From Pseudomonas rubra (GTDB lineage: Bacteria; Pseudomonadota; Gammaproteobacteria; Pseudomonadales; Pseudomonadaceae): a stretch of 64,000 bases of DNA. This document shows positions 53,237 through 64,000 of the stretch, piece by piece. Numbering within the stretch: the stretch's first letter is position 1; each line of letters opens with the position of its first letter. The stretch is from assembly GCF_028656935.1 (NCBI RefSeq), contig NZ_JAMDGZ010000017.1:62001-126000 (forward strand). The letters run 5' to 3'. Position numbers and translations under genes: made by a program. The notes under the pieces were generated by a model. It saw nothing but the letters and a program-made list of their open reading frames with translations. It did no database searches and was not told the DNA's origin.

Positions 53237-53842
53237 TCAGTTGACCGGCAGTTGCAGCGGCGACTGCTGAGGCGTCTCGTCCTGGGCGCGGCGTGCCGCT
53301 TCCAGGGCGTCGGCTTCAGCCTTGGCGCGTTCATCGGCCTTTTGCTGCAGGCTGTCGAGCTGGCTCGGAGTCAGCAGTTGCAGGCGCACCAGCATGTTCT
53401 GCACCAGGTCGCGACGCATTTCCTTGCGGGTCTGGGTGGCTTCCTGGTCGGAACCAGTGATGTTGTTGCCGTCGTGCACATAGATCTTGCGCACTTCCAG
53501 CTTGTCGTTGAGCAGGTTGGTGTCGTTGTGGCCTTCTATGCTGTAGCTCAGCACGGTTGTCAGCTCGTACTCGGCCGAACGGCCGGAGCCTGCATAGGTC
53601 GCGGCACGCTGGGTTTCTGCTTCGTTGGTCAGTACCAGTTTGTAAGGCGCGCCAGCGTGAACGTTGACGCCACTGCTCTGCAGCGCCTGGCGCAGTTGAA
53701 CCACGGTATCGCCGTAGGCATTGCGCGCGCTCAGGTCCAGTTCCTTGATCGCAAGTTCGCTGTTGCCAGTACCGCGCAGCTGGAAACCGCAGGCGCTGAG
53801 CATGACGGCCAGGCCCATTACCAGCAGATTGCGTTTGATCAT
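53237..53842 (-). CDS. lptE: LPS-assembly lipoprotein LptE
   Basis: The 201-residue protein has lipobox LSACGF with Cys18. The mature start GFQLRGTG is typical of LptE/RlpB. LptE plugs the LptD barrel in the outer membrane and helps insert lipopolysaccharide. A charged, Glu/Ala/Lys-rich C-terminal tail (DERAKAEADALEAARR) extends the core. It lies between leuS and holA, the standard gene order. Confidence 0.94.
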   Translation of the reverse strand: MIKRNLLVMGLAVMLSACGFQLRGTGNSELAIKELDLSARNAYGDTVVQLRQALQSSGVNVHAGAPYKLVLTNEAETQRAATYAGSGRSAEYELTTVLSYSIEGHNDTNLLNDKLEVRKIYVHDGNNITGSDQEATQTRKEMRRDLVQNMLVRLQLLTPSQLDSLQQKADERAKAEADALEAARRAQDETPQQSPLQLPVN

Positions 53843-53873
53843 GTTGTAGCTCCCTTGTGGGCCTATTCTGTGC

Positions 53874-53900
53874 GCCGGCCCGCACGAATGGCGGGCCGGC
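53874..53900 (-). terminator. GC-rich hairpin between leuS and lptE
   Basis: GCCGGCCCGC and GCGGGCCGGC are perfect 10-base arms around a 7-base loop, just after the leuS stop. There is no T-run, so it may attenuate or stabilise rather than fully stop transcription into lptE. Confidence 0.55.
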
Positions 53901-53908
53901 GTTTCCTG

Positions 53909-57070
<3,162 letters not shown>

Positions 57071-57126
57071 CCGTTCGGGTTTTCCGGCGCAAGGTGGAGT
57101 GCGCCACATGAGTAAAAAACATCTCT

Positions 57127-57161
57127 GATCGGCACCTGACTATTGTTGCCAGGTGCCGATC
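57127..57161 (+). terminator. Perfect 12-bp hairpin before the YdcF-like gene
   Basis: GATCGGCACCTG (57127-57138) and CAGGTGCCGATC (57150-57161) form a perfect stem with an 11-base loop. It lies 56 bases after the hypothetical gene and 33 before the ydcF start. It could be a terminator, though the T-run is poor (CTCTTAGG), or an attenuator. Confidence 0.6.
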
Positions 57162-57194
57162 CTCTTAGGCTGCGCACCTCCAAGGAGGTGTCCC

Positions 57195-57956
57195 GTGCCG
57201 ATCCGTTTTCTCATCAAACAAATGATCATGCCGCCTGGCGTGCTGTTTCTCTTGCTGATCGCGGCCTGGTGGCTGCGCAAAGCCTGGCCGCGGCTGTCGG
57301 CGCTGTGTTTTGTCCTGGGCCTGGGTGGGCTGTGGCTGATGAGCTTGCCAATTGTGGTGGAGCAGGCGGCCCGGCAACTGGAAACTGAGCCCGCACTGGC
57401 CACCAGTCAATGGGCGGCGCTTGGCCAGCAGGCAGATGCCATCATCATTCTCGGTGCCGGCCGTGAACGTGGTGATCCAGCCTGGGACTCGCAGGACCAA
57501 CCCACCGGCGTTGCCATGGAGCGTATGCGCTACGCGGCGCAGTTGGCCAAGGCATCCGGTTTGCCAGTGCTGACCAGCGGTGGCCTGCATTACGGCACGC
57601 CGCCCAGCGAAGCGCGGCTGATGGCCGACTCCCTGCAACGTGACCTGGGGGTGAGCGTGCGGTGGAAAGAGGAGCGTAGCCGTACCACCTGGGAAAACGC
57701 CCAGATGAGCGCCGAACTGCTGTTGCCTCAGGGGATCAGGCGTGTGGTGGTGGTCACCCAAGCGTGGCATATGCAGCGTTCACGCTGGAGTTTCGAGCAG
57801 GCGGGCTTTGAGGTGGTGCCGGCGCCAGTGGGCTTTCTTGGCCGCGACCATGCCCGGCCATTCGGGGGCTGGCTACCGGAAGGCAAGTCGCTGTGGCAGA
57901 GCGGCCAACTGCTCAATGAGGCAGTCGGCCTGCTCGGCTACAAGCTGTTCTACTAG
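57195..57956 (+). CDS. YdcF-family (DUF218) membrane protein
   Basis: The 253-residue protein has two N-terminal membrane segments (MIMPPGVLFLLLIAAWWL and LSALCFVLGLGGLWLMSLPIVV). A DUF218 domain follows: ADAIIILGAGRE, LPVLTSGGLHYGTPPSEARLM, EERSRTTWENAQMSAELL, and VVVVTQAWHMQRSRWSFEQAG. Relatives (SanA, YdcF, ElyC) are envelope-related; the activity is unknown. The start is GTG at 57195 with AAGGAGG six bases upstream. Its stop overlaps the convergent lnt stop by four bases. Confidence 0.88.
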   Translation: MPIRFLIKQMIMPPGVLFLLLIAAWWLRKAWPRLSALCFVLGLGGLWLMSLPIVVEQAARQLETEPALATSQWAALGQQADAIIILGAGRERGDPAWDSQDQPTGVAMERMRYAAQLAKASGLPVLTSGGLHYGTPPSEARLMADSLQRDLGVSVRWKEERSRTTWENAQMSAELLLPQGIRRVVVVTQAWHMQRSRWSFEQAGFEVVPAPVGFLGRDHARPFGGWLPEGKSLWQSGQLLNEAVGLLGYKLFY

Positions 57957-59470
57957 ACGGTTTTGGCGATCCGGCTGGCCAGCAGGGCCCAGCCCAGCAG
58001 CAGTGCACAGAGAATTGCCAGTGGCCAGGAGCGCCATTGCAGGTACGGGGTCAGTTGCTGCATTGGAACCACTTCGCCGTACAGAATGCCGCGCTCGAAC
58101 TGCGGAATCTGCGCGGTGATGCGTCCGAACGGGTCGATCAGACCGGTGACGCCGTTGTTGGTGGCCCGGATCATCCAGCGTCCGGCCTCCAGTGCACGCA
58201 TCTGGGCCATCTGCAGGTGCTGCAGGGGGCCGATCGAGGTGCCGAACCAGGTGTCATTGCTGATGGTCAGCAGCAGATCGCTGCGCGCCGCCAGGCTTGC
58301 GGCAAACTCCGGATAGACCACTTCGTAGCAAATGTACGGCGCAATCTGATAGCCCTTGGCCTGCAGCAGTGGCTGGTCAGCCGGTCCGCGGGCAAAGTCC
58401 GACATAGGCAGGTCGAAGAAGGCGATCAGGCCGCGGAGCATATCCTGCAGTGGTACGTATTCGCCGAACGGCACCAGTTTTTGCTTGAGGTAGGTGCCGT
58501 CGCCTTCACCGGTTACGGTGATGCCGTTGTAATAACGGCGTTGCTGGTGCACCACTTCACGTACTGGCACGCCGGTAATCAGCGCAGTATTACGCTCGGC
58601 GGCGAAACTGCCCATCATGTCCAGGTAGCCTTCGGCCTGATCCTTGAGGATCGGCACGGCGGTTTCCGGCCAGACCAGCAGGTCGACCGGCTTTGAGCTG
58701 AAGCTCATGTCGCGGTACAGGGCCAACTGGGCGTTGACGTGTTCGGGGTTCCATTTCAGCTCTTGCTCGACGTTGCCTTGCAGGGCAGCTACGGTCAAGG
58801 GTTTGCCGGCAGGGCTGGTCCAGGCGTGGTGCTTTAGCGCCAGGCCGATCGCCCAGGGCGCCAGCAGCAGGACCACGGCCATCGCGAGGAACGACTTGCG
58901 CGCGCGAAGGCGCGGCAGGTTGCACAGCAGCGCCGCGCACAGGGCCAGGCAGAACGAGATCAGCCACATGCCACCCAGTGGTGCAAGACCCGAGAGCGGC
59001 CCGTCGAGCTGGCTGTAACCGGAGTACAACCACGGGAAACCGGTCAGGAACCAGCCGCGGAACGCTTCCTGGCCCACCCACAGGGCGGCGAAGCACAGAG
59101 CATCGGCCAGAGGCGCCTCGTTGCGGCGCAGCCAGCGCGCCCAAAGCCAGGCGGGCAGGGCGAAGAACCAGGCAATGGCGGCAAAGAACGCCAGCAACAG
59201 CCCGGTGGCCAGCAGCGGTGTGGCACCGCCATAGGTGTTGATGCTGACGTAGATCCAGCTGGTGCCGGCAGCGTACAGGCCGAAGCCGAAGCACCAGCCG
59301 CGCCCCAGGGCCTGGCGCGGGCTGAGCTCGCGCAGGCCGAGGTAGAACAGGCCGACCGCGAGCAAGGCCAACGGCCAGATATCGAACGGCGCCAGGGCCA
59401 GAGTGGTGATTGCACCGGCCGCCACGGCCAGCAGGTTACCGGGCCAGCCGGGGCGGGTGATCCAGCGCAT
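57953..59470 (-). CDS. lnt: Apolipoprotein N-acyltransferase
   Basis: The 505-residue inner-membrane enzyme has about six N-terminal membrane segments and a nitrilase-like domain. Active-site parts are VWPETAVP with the catalytic Glu, YLKQKLVPFGEYVPL with Lys, and APYICYEVVYPEF with the catalytic Cys. It adds the third acyl chain to lipoproteins, completing their maturation; several lipoproteins are encoded in this window. It follows corC closely, the conserved corC-lnt order. Confidence 0.97.
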   Translation of the reverse strand: MRWITRPGWPGNLLAVAAGAITTLALAPFDIWPLALLAVGLFYLGLRELSPRQALGRGWCFGFGLYAAGTSWIYVSINTYGGATPLLATGLLLAFFAAIAWFFALPAWLWARWLRRNEAPLADALCFAALWVGQEAFRGWFLTGFPWLYSGYSQLDGPLSGLAPLGGMWLISFCLALCAALLCNLPRLRARKSFLAMAVVLLLAPWAIGLALKHHAWTSPAGKPLTVAALQGNVEQELKWNPEHVNAQLALYRDMSFSSKPVDLLVWPETAVPILKDQAEGYLDMMGSFAAERNTALITGVPVREVVHQQRRYYNGITVTGEGDGTYLKQKLVPFGEYVPLQDMLRGLIAFFDLPMSDFARGPADQPLLQAKGYQIAPYICYEVVYPEFAASLAARSDLLLTISNDTWFGTSIGPLQHLQMAQMRALEAGRWMIRATNNGVTGLIDPFGRITAQIPQFERGILYGEVVPMQQLTPYLQWRSWPLAILCALLLGWALLASRIAKTV

Positions 59471-59478
59471 GGTTGTCC

Positions 59479-60318
59479 TTAACGGGTGATAGGGGTCAGA
59501 CGCAGCAGGTGAATCCGGCGGCTGTCGGCGTTGAGGATGCGGAACCGGTACGGGCCGATTTCGGTGGTCTCGTTGCGCTTGGGCAGGTGGCCGAAGGCAC
59601 TCATCACCAGGCCGCCGACGGTGTCGAACTCGTCGTCGGAGAACTGGCTGTCGAAGAACTCGTTGAAGTTCTCGATCGGCGTCAGCGCCTTGATCAGGAA
59701 GTCGCCACTGGGCAGAGGCTTGATGTAGCTGTCTTCCTCGACGTCATGCTCGTCCTCGATGTCGCCGACGATCTGCTCGAGCACATCCTCGATGGTCACC
59801 AGGCCCGCCACGCCGCCGTATTCGTCAATGACGATGGCCATGTGGTTGTGGTTGGCGCGGAATTCGCGCAGCAGCACGTTCAGGCGCTTGGACTCGGGCA
59901 CGAAGGTGGCCGGGCGCAGCAGGTCCTTGATGTTGAAACTGTCGCCGTTCTCCTTGAGGATCAGCGGCAGCAGGTCCTTAGCCAGCAGCACCCCCAGCAC
60001 GTCGTCATGGCTTTCGCCGACCACCGGGTAGCGCGAGTGCGCGGCGTCGATCACCGCCGGCAGGAACTCACGCGGCGACTGGGTCGCCTTGATGCTCATC
60101 ATTTGCGAGCGCGGCACCATGATGTCGCGCACCTGCAGGTCGGCGACCTGGATGGCGCCCTCGACAATGGTCAGCGCCTCGCTGTCGAGCAGCTTGTTCT
60201 GATGGGCTTCGCGCAGCAGCTCAAGCAGCTCCTGACGGTTTTTCGGCTCGTGGGCAAAAGCCTGGGTCAGTTTGCCCAGCCAGGACTTCTGCCCGTTGCT
60301 CGATCGATCTTCGCTCAT
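59479..60318 (-). CDS. corC: CorC/HlyC-type CBS-domain protein
   Basis: The 279-residue protein has two CBS domains (VRDIMVPRSQMMSIKATQSP at the first) and a C-terminal CorC/HlyC transporter-associated domain (FDTVGGLVMSAFGHLPKRNE). No membrane segment is seen, so it is the soluble CorC type. It affects Mg2+/Co2+ efflux. It lies between ybeY and lnt on the same strand, as in E. coli (ybeZ-ybeY-ybeX-lnt). Confidence 0.95.
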   Translation of the reverse strand: MSEDRSSNGQKSWLGKLTQAFAHEPKNRQELLELLREAHQNKLLDSEALTIVEGAIQVADLQVRDIMVPRSQMMSIKATQSPREFLPAVIDAAHSRYPVVGESHDDVLGVLLAKDLLPLILKENGDSFNIKDLLRPATFVPESKRLNVLLREFRANHNHMAIVIDEYGGVAGLVTIEDVLEQIVGDIEDEHDVEEDSYIKPLPSGDFLIKALTPIENFNEFFDSQFSDDEFDTVGGLVMSAFGHLPKRNETTEIGPYRFRILNADSRRIHLLRLTPITR

Positions 60319-60346
60319 GGCGGTTACTCGTGTTCCTTTGCAGATA

Positions 60347-60820
60347 TCAATGTTGAATGTCGTCGTGTTCGTCGTCGGCGTACGGGTCCGGATGACCCAG
60401 TTCAGCTAGCAACGTTCGTTCCAGTGCTTCCATTTCTTCGGCCTCATCGTCGTCGATGTGGTCGTAGCCCAGCAGGTGCAGGCAACCGTGGATGACCAGG
60501 TGCGCCCAGTGGGCCTCAAGGGCCTTGCCCTGTTCGGCGGCCTCGCGCTCGACCACGGCGATGCAGATCACCAGATCGCCGAGCAGCGGAATGTCGAGCA
60601 GCTCGTCAGGCACGTCAGCGGGAAATGACAGTACGTTGGTGGCGTAGTCTTTGCCCCGCCAGGTGTGATTCAGTTCGCGGCCTTCGGCTTCATCGACCAG
60701 ACGAATGGTCAATTCCGAGTCGGCCGTGCGCTGGCGCAGGGCCAGCTCGCACCATTGGCGGAATTGCGCTTCGGTCGGGTGCTTTGCATCGCTTGCCAGT
60801 TGCAGATCGAGCTCAAGCAT
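60347..60820 (-). CDS. ybeY: Endoribonuclease YbeY
   Basis: The 157-residue metal-dependent RNase has the zinc motif [15 protein letters not shown] (HGxxHLxGYDH pattern) near residue 115. It matures 16S rRNA 3' ends and helps ribosome quality control. The ATG at 60820 overlaps the phoH stop by eight bases, so translation is coupled. The C terminus is strongly acidic (DEHDDIQH). Confidence 0.96.
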   Translation of the reverse strand: MLELDLQLASDAKHPTEAQFRQWCELALRQRTADSELTIRLVDEAEGRELNHTWRGKDYATNVLSFPADVPDELLDIPLLGDLVICIAVVEREAAEQGKALEAHWAHLVIHGCLHLLGYDHIDDDEAEEMEALERTLLAELGHPDPYADDEHDDIQH

Positions 60821-61814
60821 CGCGATGTTTGCCTTCTGTCGGACTCTGCTGCTGGCTCTCGAAGCGCTCGTAGGCCTCGACAATCCGCTGCACCAACGGG
60901 TGGCGAACCACGTCCTTGGGCTGGAAGTGGGTAAAGCTGATGCCGGGTACGCCCTTGAGCACCTCGATGACATGAGCCAGGCCCGACTTGGTGCCGCGTG
61001 GCAGGTCGACCTGGGTGATGTCACCGGTGATCACGGCGGTGGAGCCGAAACCGATACGGGTGAGGAACATTTTCATCTGCTCGACCGTGGTGTTCTGGCT
61101 TTCGTCGAGGATGATAAAGCTGTTGTTCAGGGTGCGGCCGCGCATGTAGGCCAGCGGGGCGATCTCGATCACCTGGCGCTCGATCAGCTTGGCCACGTGC
61201 TCGAAGCCGAGCATCTCGTACAGCGCGTCGTACAGCGGGCGCAGGTATGGGTCGATCTTCTGCGCCAGGTCGCCAGGCAGGAAGCCGAGCTTTTCGCCCG
61301 CCTCAACCGCCGGGCGCACCAGCAGGATGCGCCGCACCTGTTCACGCTCAAGGGCGTCGACGGCGCAGGCCACCGCCAGGTAGGTCTTGCCGGTGCCGGC
61401 CGGGCCGATGCCGAAGTTGATGTCGTTGCCGAGGATTTCCTTCACGTAGCGCTGCTGGTTCAACCCGCGCGGGCGAATCATGCCCTTGCGCGTGCGCAGG
61501 GAAACACTGACTTCGTTGAAGGCAGGGTTGTCCAGCTCTTCGACGGCTGACTCTTGCAGGTACAGGTGCACCGTTTCCGGCGACAGCTCGGTGGCCTTGG
61601 CTTCGCGATAGAGGCGGCGCAGCAGTTGCTCGGCGGAGGAGGTGTGCTTGGGCTCGCCGATCAGTTCGAACTGATTGCCGCGGTTGCGGATTTCGATGGC
61701 CAGGCGTTGTTCGATCAGGCGCAAATGCTCGTCGAACTGCCCGCACAGGTTGGCGAAGCGATGGGCCTCGAAAGGCTCGAGGATGAAGCGATGTGGTTCG
61801 ATAGGTGCGTTCAA
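60813..61814 (-). CDS. phoH: PhoH-like ATPase (YbeZ)
   Basis: The 333-residue P-loop ATPase has Walker [13 protein letters not shown] near residue 139 and Walker B with [28 protein letters not shown] lies between. An N-terminal KH-like region precedes it. It works with YbeY in rRNA processing. It is first in the phoH-ybeY-corC-lnt transcript. Confidence 0.96.
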   Translation of the reverse strand: MNAPIEPHRFILEPFEAHRFANLCGQFDEHLRLIEQRLAIEIRNRGNQFELIGEPKHTSSAEQLLRRLYREAKATELSPETVHLYLQESAVEELDNPAFNEVSVSLRTRKGMIRPRGLNQQRYVKEILGNDINFGIGPAGTGKTYLAVACAVDALEREQVRRILLVRPAVEAGEKLGFLPGDLAQKIDPYLRPLYDALYEMLGFEHVAKLIERQVIEIAPLAYMRGRTLNNSFIILDESQNTTVEQMKMFLTRIGFGSTAVITGDITQVDLPRGTKSGLAHVIEVLKGVPGISFTHFQPKDVVRHPLVQRIVEAYERFESQQQSPTEGKHRDA

Positions 61815-61906
61815 GGTCGTTTTTCAGCCGCCCAACGGCAAAGGATATGGTCTCAAGGATAACCCTAGCCGCTGCAGGGCGAAAGCGCTGAAACGATCAA
61901 GGGGCA

Positions 61907-61928
61907 CCGGGCCTTTGACAAGGCCCGG
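61907..61928 (-). terminator. Hairpin between miaB and phoH
   Basis: CCGGGCCTT-TGAC-AAGGCCCGG (9-base perfect arms) lies nine bases after the miaB stop. The T-run on the minus strand is poor, so strength is uncertain. Confidence 0.6.
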
Positions 61929-61937
61929 TTGGACAGC

Positions 61938-63266
61938 TCAATGGGCCAGCGAGCCGAACAGCGAGTGCGGGCGCGCATCGTCGATATGGATATCGACGAA
62001 CTGGCCGATCAGCTTGGGATTGTCGCAGCGAAAGTTGACGATACGGTTATTCTCGGTGCGCCCCTGCAACTGCCCTGGGTCGCGGCGCGAGTAGTCGGTG
62101 ACGAGGATGCGCTGCACCGTACCGACCATTTGTCGGCTGATCTCAAAGCCCTGGGTATCAAGGCGATGTTGCAGGGCCTTGAGGCGCTCCTTCTTGACCT
62201 CTTCCGGGGTGTCGTCCGGCAGGTCGGAAGCCGGTGTGCCCGGGCGCTGGCTGTAGACAAAGGAATAGGAGAAATCGAAGCCGACATCGGCGACCAGTTT
62301 CATGGTCTGCTCGAAGTCTTTCTCGGTTTCACCCGGGAAACCGATGATGAAATCCGAACTGATGCAGATCCCCGGCACTGCGGCCTTGAGCTTGCGCAGC
62401 TTGGACTTGTACTCGAGGACCGTGTGGTTGCGTTTCATCGCCGCCAGTACTCGGTCCGAGCCCGATTGCACCGGTAGGTGCAGGTGCTTGACCAGCTCCG
62501 GCACCTCGGCGTGGGCCTGGATCAGGCTGTCGGAAAACTCCAGTGGGTGCGAAGTGGTGTAGCGGATGCGCTCGATACCTTCGACGGCGGCGACCACACG
62601 GATCAGTTCGGCCAGGTCCGCCAGGCGACCATCGTGGGTCTGGCCCCGGTAGCCATTGACGTTCTGCCCCAGCAAGGTGACTTCACGCACACCGTTTTCG
62701 GCCAGGTGGATGACCTCGGCCAGCACATCGTCGAACGGTCGGCTGACTTCTTCGCCACGGGTGTAGGGCACCACGCAGAAGGTGCAGTACTTGCTGCAGC
62801 CTTCCATCACCGAGACATAGGCGGTGGGGCCATCGATGCGCGGCTCGGGCAGATGGTCGAATTTTTCGATCTCCGGGAACGACACATCGACCTGGGGCAG
62901 GCGCGTGGTGCGGGCGGCGTCGATCATTTCCGGCAGGCGGTGCAAGGTCTGCGGGCCGAAGACCACGTCGACGTAAGGTGCGCGCTTGCGGATCGATTCG
63001 CCTTCCTGGCTGGCCACGCAGCCACCGACGGCGATGACCATCTCCGGCTTCATGTCCTTGAGTTCGCGCCAGCGCCCCAGTTGGGAATAGACCCGGTCCT
63101 GGGCGCGCTCGCGGATCGAGCAGGTGTTGAGCAGGATGACGTCGGCGTCTTCGGCGCGGGCCGTGACCTCGAGGGCTTGATGTTCACCCAGCAGATCGAC
63201 CATGCGCGAGCTGTCGTACTCGTTCATCTGGCAACCGTGGGTTTCGATATAAAGCTTCTTGGCCAT
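61938..63266 (-). CDS. miaB: tRNA-2-methylthio-N6-isopentenyladenosine synthase
   Basis: The 442-residue radical-SAM methylthiotransferase has auxiliary cluster Cys12, Cys48 and Cys82 and the radical-SAM Cys156, Cys160, Cys163 (CSKYCTFC). A C-terminal TRAM domain follows. It thiomethylates i6A37 in tRNAs reading UNN codons. It precedes phoH on the same strand with a hairpin between them. Confidence 0.98.
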   Translation of the reverse strand: MAKKLYIETHGCQMNEYDSSRMVDLLGEHQALEVTARAEDADVILLNTCSIRERAQDRVYSQLGRWRELKDMKPEMVIAVGGCVASQEGESIRKRAPYVDVVFGPQTLHRLPEMIDAARTTRLPQVDVSFPEIEKFDHLPEPRIDGPTAYVSVMEGCSKYCTFCVVPYTRGEEVSRPFDDVLAEVIHLAENGVREVTLLGQNVNGYRGQTHDGRLADLAELIRVVAAVEGIERIRYTTSHPLEFSDSLIQAHAEVPELVKHLHLPVQSGSDRVLAAMKRNHTVLEYKSKLRKLKAAVPGICISSDFIIGFPGETEKDFEQTMKLVADVGFDFSYSFVYSQRPGTPASDLPDDTPEEVKKERLKALQHRLDTQGFEISRQMVGTVQRILVTDYSRRDPGQLQGRTENNRIVNFRCDNPKLIGQFVDIHIDDARPHSLFGSLAH

Positions 63267-63395
63267 GGGCGTTCATCTGGTGATTCGAAGAACCGCACAT
63301 TATAAGGGCCTGTGGCTGTGGATCCTAGCGTTGTCGGCCCGGGGCCTATGTTATAGTTTGCGCCTTCTTTACCACCCTTGATTGCCCCGCCCAAA

Positions 63396-63722
63396 ATGAC
63401 CAAACGCGAAGCTCCGATCTACAAAGTGATCTTTCTCAACCAGGGCCAGGTGTACGAGATGTACGCCAAACAGATCTACCAAAGTGATCTGTGGGGCTTC
63501 CTTGAGGTTGAGGAGTTTGTCTTTGGCGAGCGTACCCAGGTGGTAGTCGACCCGAGTGAAGAAAAGCTCAAGGCCCAGTTCGAAGGCGTGGTGCGCAGTT
63601 TTGTGCCGATGCATTCGATCGTGCGTATCGACGAGGTCGAGCGTCTGGGCACGCCAAAAATCAGCGAGGCGCGCGGTACCGGCAATGTAATGCCGTTCCC
63701 GATGCCAATGCCGGAAAAGTAA
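63396..63722 (+). CDS. DUF1820-family protein
   Basis: The 108-residue protein starts MTKREAPIYKVIFLNQGQVYE and has EVEEFVFGERTQVVVDPSEEKLK and MHSIVRIDEVERLG, the pattern of DUF1820 small proteins of Pseudomonas. Function is unknown. The ATG at 63396 fits the family; a TTG 18 bases earlier is possible but unlikely. It is divergent from miaB and converges on a Sel1-repeat gene nine bases beyond its stop. Confidence 0.88.
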   Translation: MTKREAPIYKVIFLNQGQVYEMYAKQIYQSDLWGFLEVEEFVFGERTQVVVDPSEEKLKAQFEGVVRSFVPMHSIVRIDEVERLGTPKISEARGTGNVMPFPMPMPEK

Positions 63723-63731
63723 GGCGCAGGT

Positions 63732-64000
63732 TCAGGGCAGGGGTGAGAAGGGCGTGCGACCTTCGGCGGTCTGCAGCTCCAGCAGGTACTTGCGAAAGAT
63801 CTGCCCCAGCACTTGGGTGGCGACTTCCAGCTCATCGCGCGGCATCTTGGCGGACACTTCGTCGGCCATGTCCAGGGCATCTTCGGCGCCGTTGACCGCC
63901 GCCATCTTCAGCACGATGTAGGCCTGCACGTTGTTGGCCGCCACACCTTCACCCTTGTAGAACATGGTGCCCAGACGGTATTGGGCCTCGGCGTGGCCTT
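63732..64000 (-). CDS. Sel1-repeat protein (C-terminal fragment)
   Basis: The frame is open to the window edge, so the 5' part is outside. The visible 89 residues end in LLELQTAEGRTPFSPLP. AEAQYRLGTMFYKGEGVAANNVQAYIVLKMAA matches the Sel1/TPR-like repeat pattern in pieces. Such proteins act as adaptors or scaffolds in the envelope. The total repeat count cannot be given. Confidence 0.8.
   Translation of the reverse strand, partial: GHAEAQYRLGTMFYKGEGVAANNVQAYIVLKMAAVNGAEDALDMADEVSAKMPRDELEVATQVLGQIFRKYLLELQTAEGRTPFSPLP

Overview
The window is chromosomal DNA of a Pseudomonas, most like the P. putida/P. fluorescens lineage. The gene content, high-GC codon use and repeated 24-28 bp REP-type inverted repeats all point there. 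Nearly everything is core genome. No tRNA, rRNA, insertion sequence, prophage or CRISPR array was seen.

Layout. 1-2.9 kb: the end of a polysaccharide O-acetylation locus (MBOAT acyltransferase plus two SGNH hydrolases). 3.1-5.1 kb: ribB with its FMN riboswitch, and a periplasmic alpha/beta hydrolase. 5.2-10.6 kb: an RNA-repair locus. RtcR is divergent from a sigma54-driven operon of slipin, rtcB and an RlaP-like nucleotidyltransferase, with about 400 nt of highly structured non-coding leader between promoter and first gene. 10.5-13 kb: an EamA exporter, a LysR regulator and a GST. 13.1-17 kb: a Fur-boxed FecI-FecR-TonB receptor iron-uptake unit. 17.3-21 kb: an S24-fold repressor without the peptidase dyad, ppa, mtfA, a DedA protein and a GNAT. 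21.1-28.7 kb: ethanolamine catabolism (eutC, eutB, permease, aldehyde dehydrogenase) under a sigma54 activator whose coding region contains a complete REP element. 28.8-33.5 kb: mpl-ubiX-lipoprotein, then a MORN-repeat/C13-peptidase lipoprotein. 33.6-38 kb: MaoC, a CidA/LrgB pair, a Lon-N protein, a DedA-PAP2 fusion and mpg.

38.1-63.7 kb is the conserved cell-wall, lipoate and translation block: proA-nadD-rsfS-rlmH-mrdA-rodA-mltB-rlpA-dacA-ybeD-lipB-lipA, ldcA, a lytic transglycosylase, arfA, holA-lptE-leuS (transcribed leuS first), ydcF, lnt-corC-ybeY-phoH (transcribed phoH first), miaB, a DUF1820 gene and a partial Sel1-repeat gene. Peptidoglycan elongation (PBP2/RodA), trimming (DacA, MltB, RlpA, a second transglycosylase), recycling (Mpl, LdcA) and ribosome or RNA quality control (RsfS, RlmH, YbeY, PhoH, ArfA, MiaB, RtcB) are concentrated here.

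The most interesting signals are: (1) the structured RNA leader of the RtcR/sigma54 operon, a candidate undescribed non-coding RNA; (2) the arfA intracistronic hairpin, which should yield a nonstop mRNA; (3) the REP element translated in the middle of the ethanolamine regulator; and (4) the peptidase-dead S24-type repressor. All structures were folded by eye, without computation or database search.
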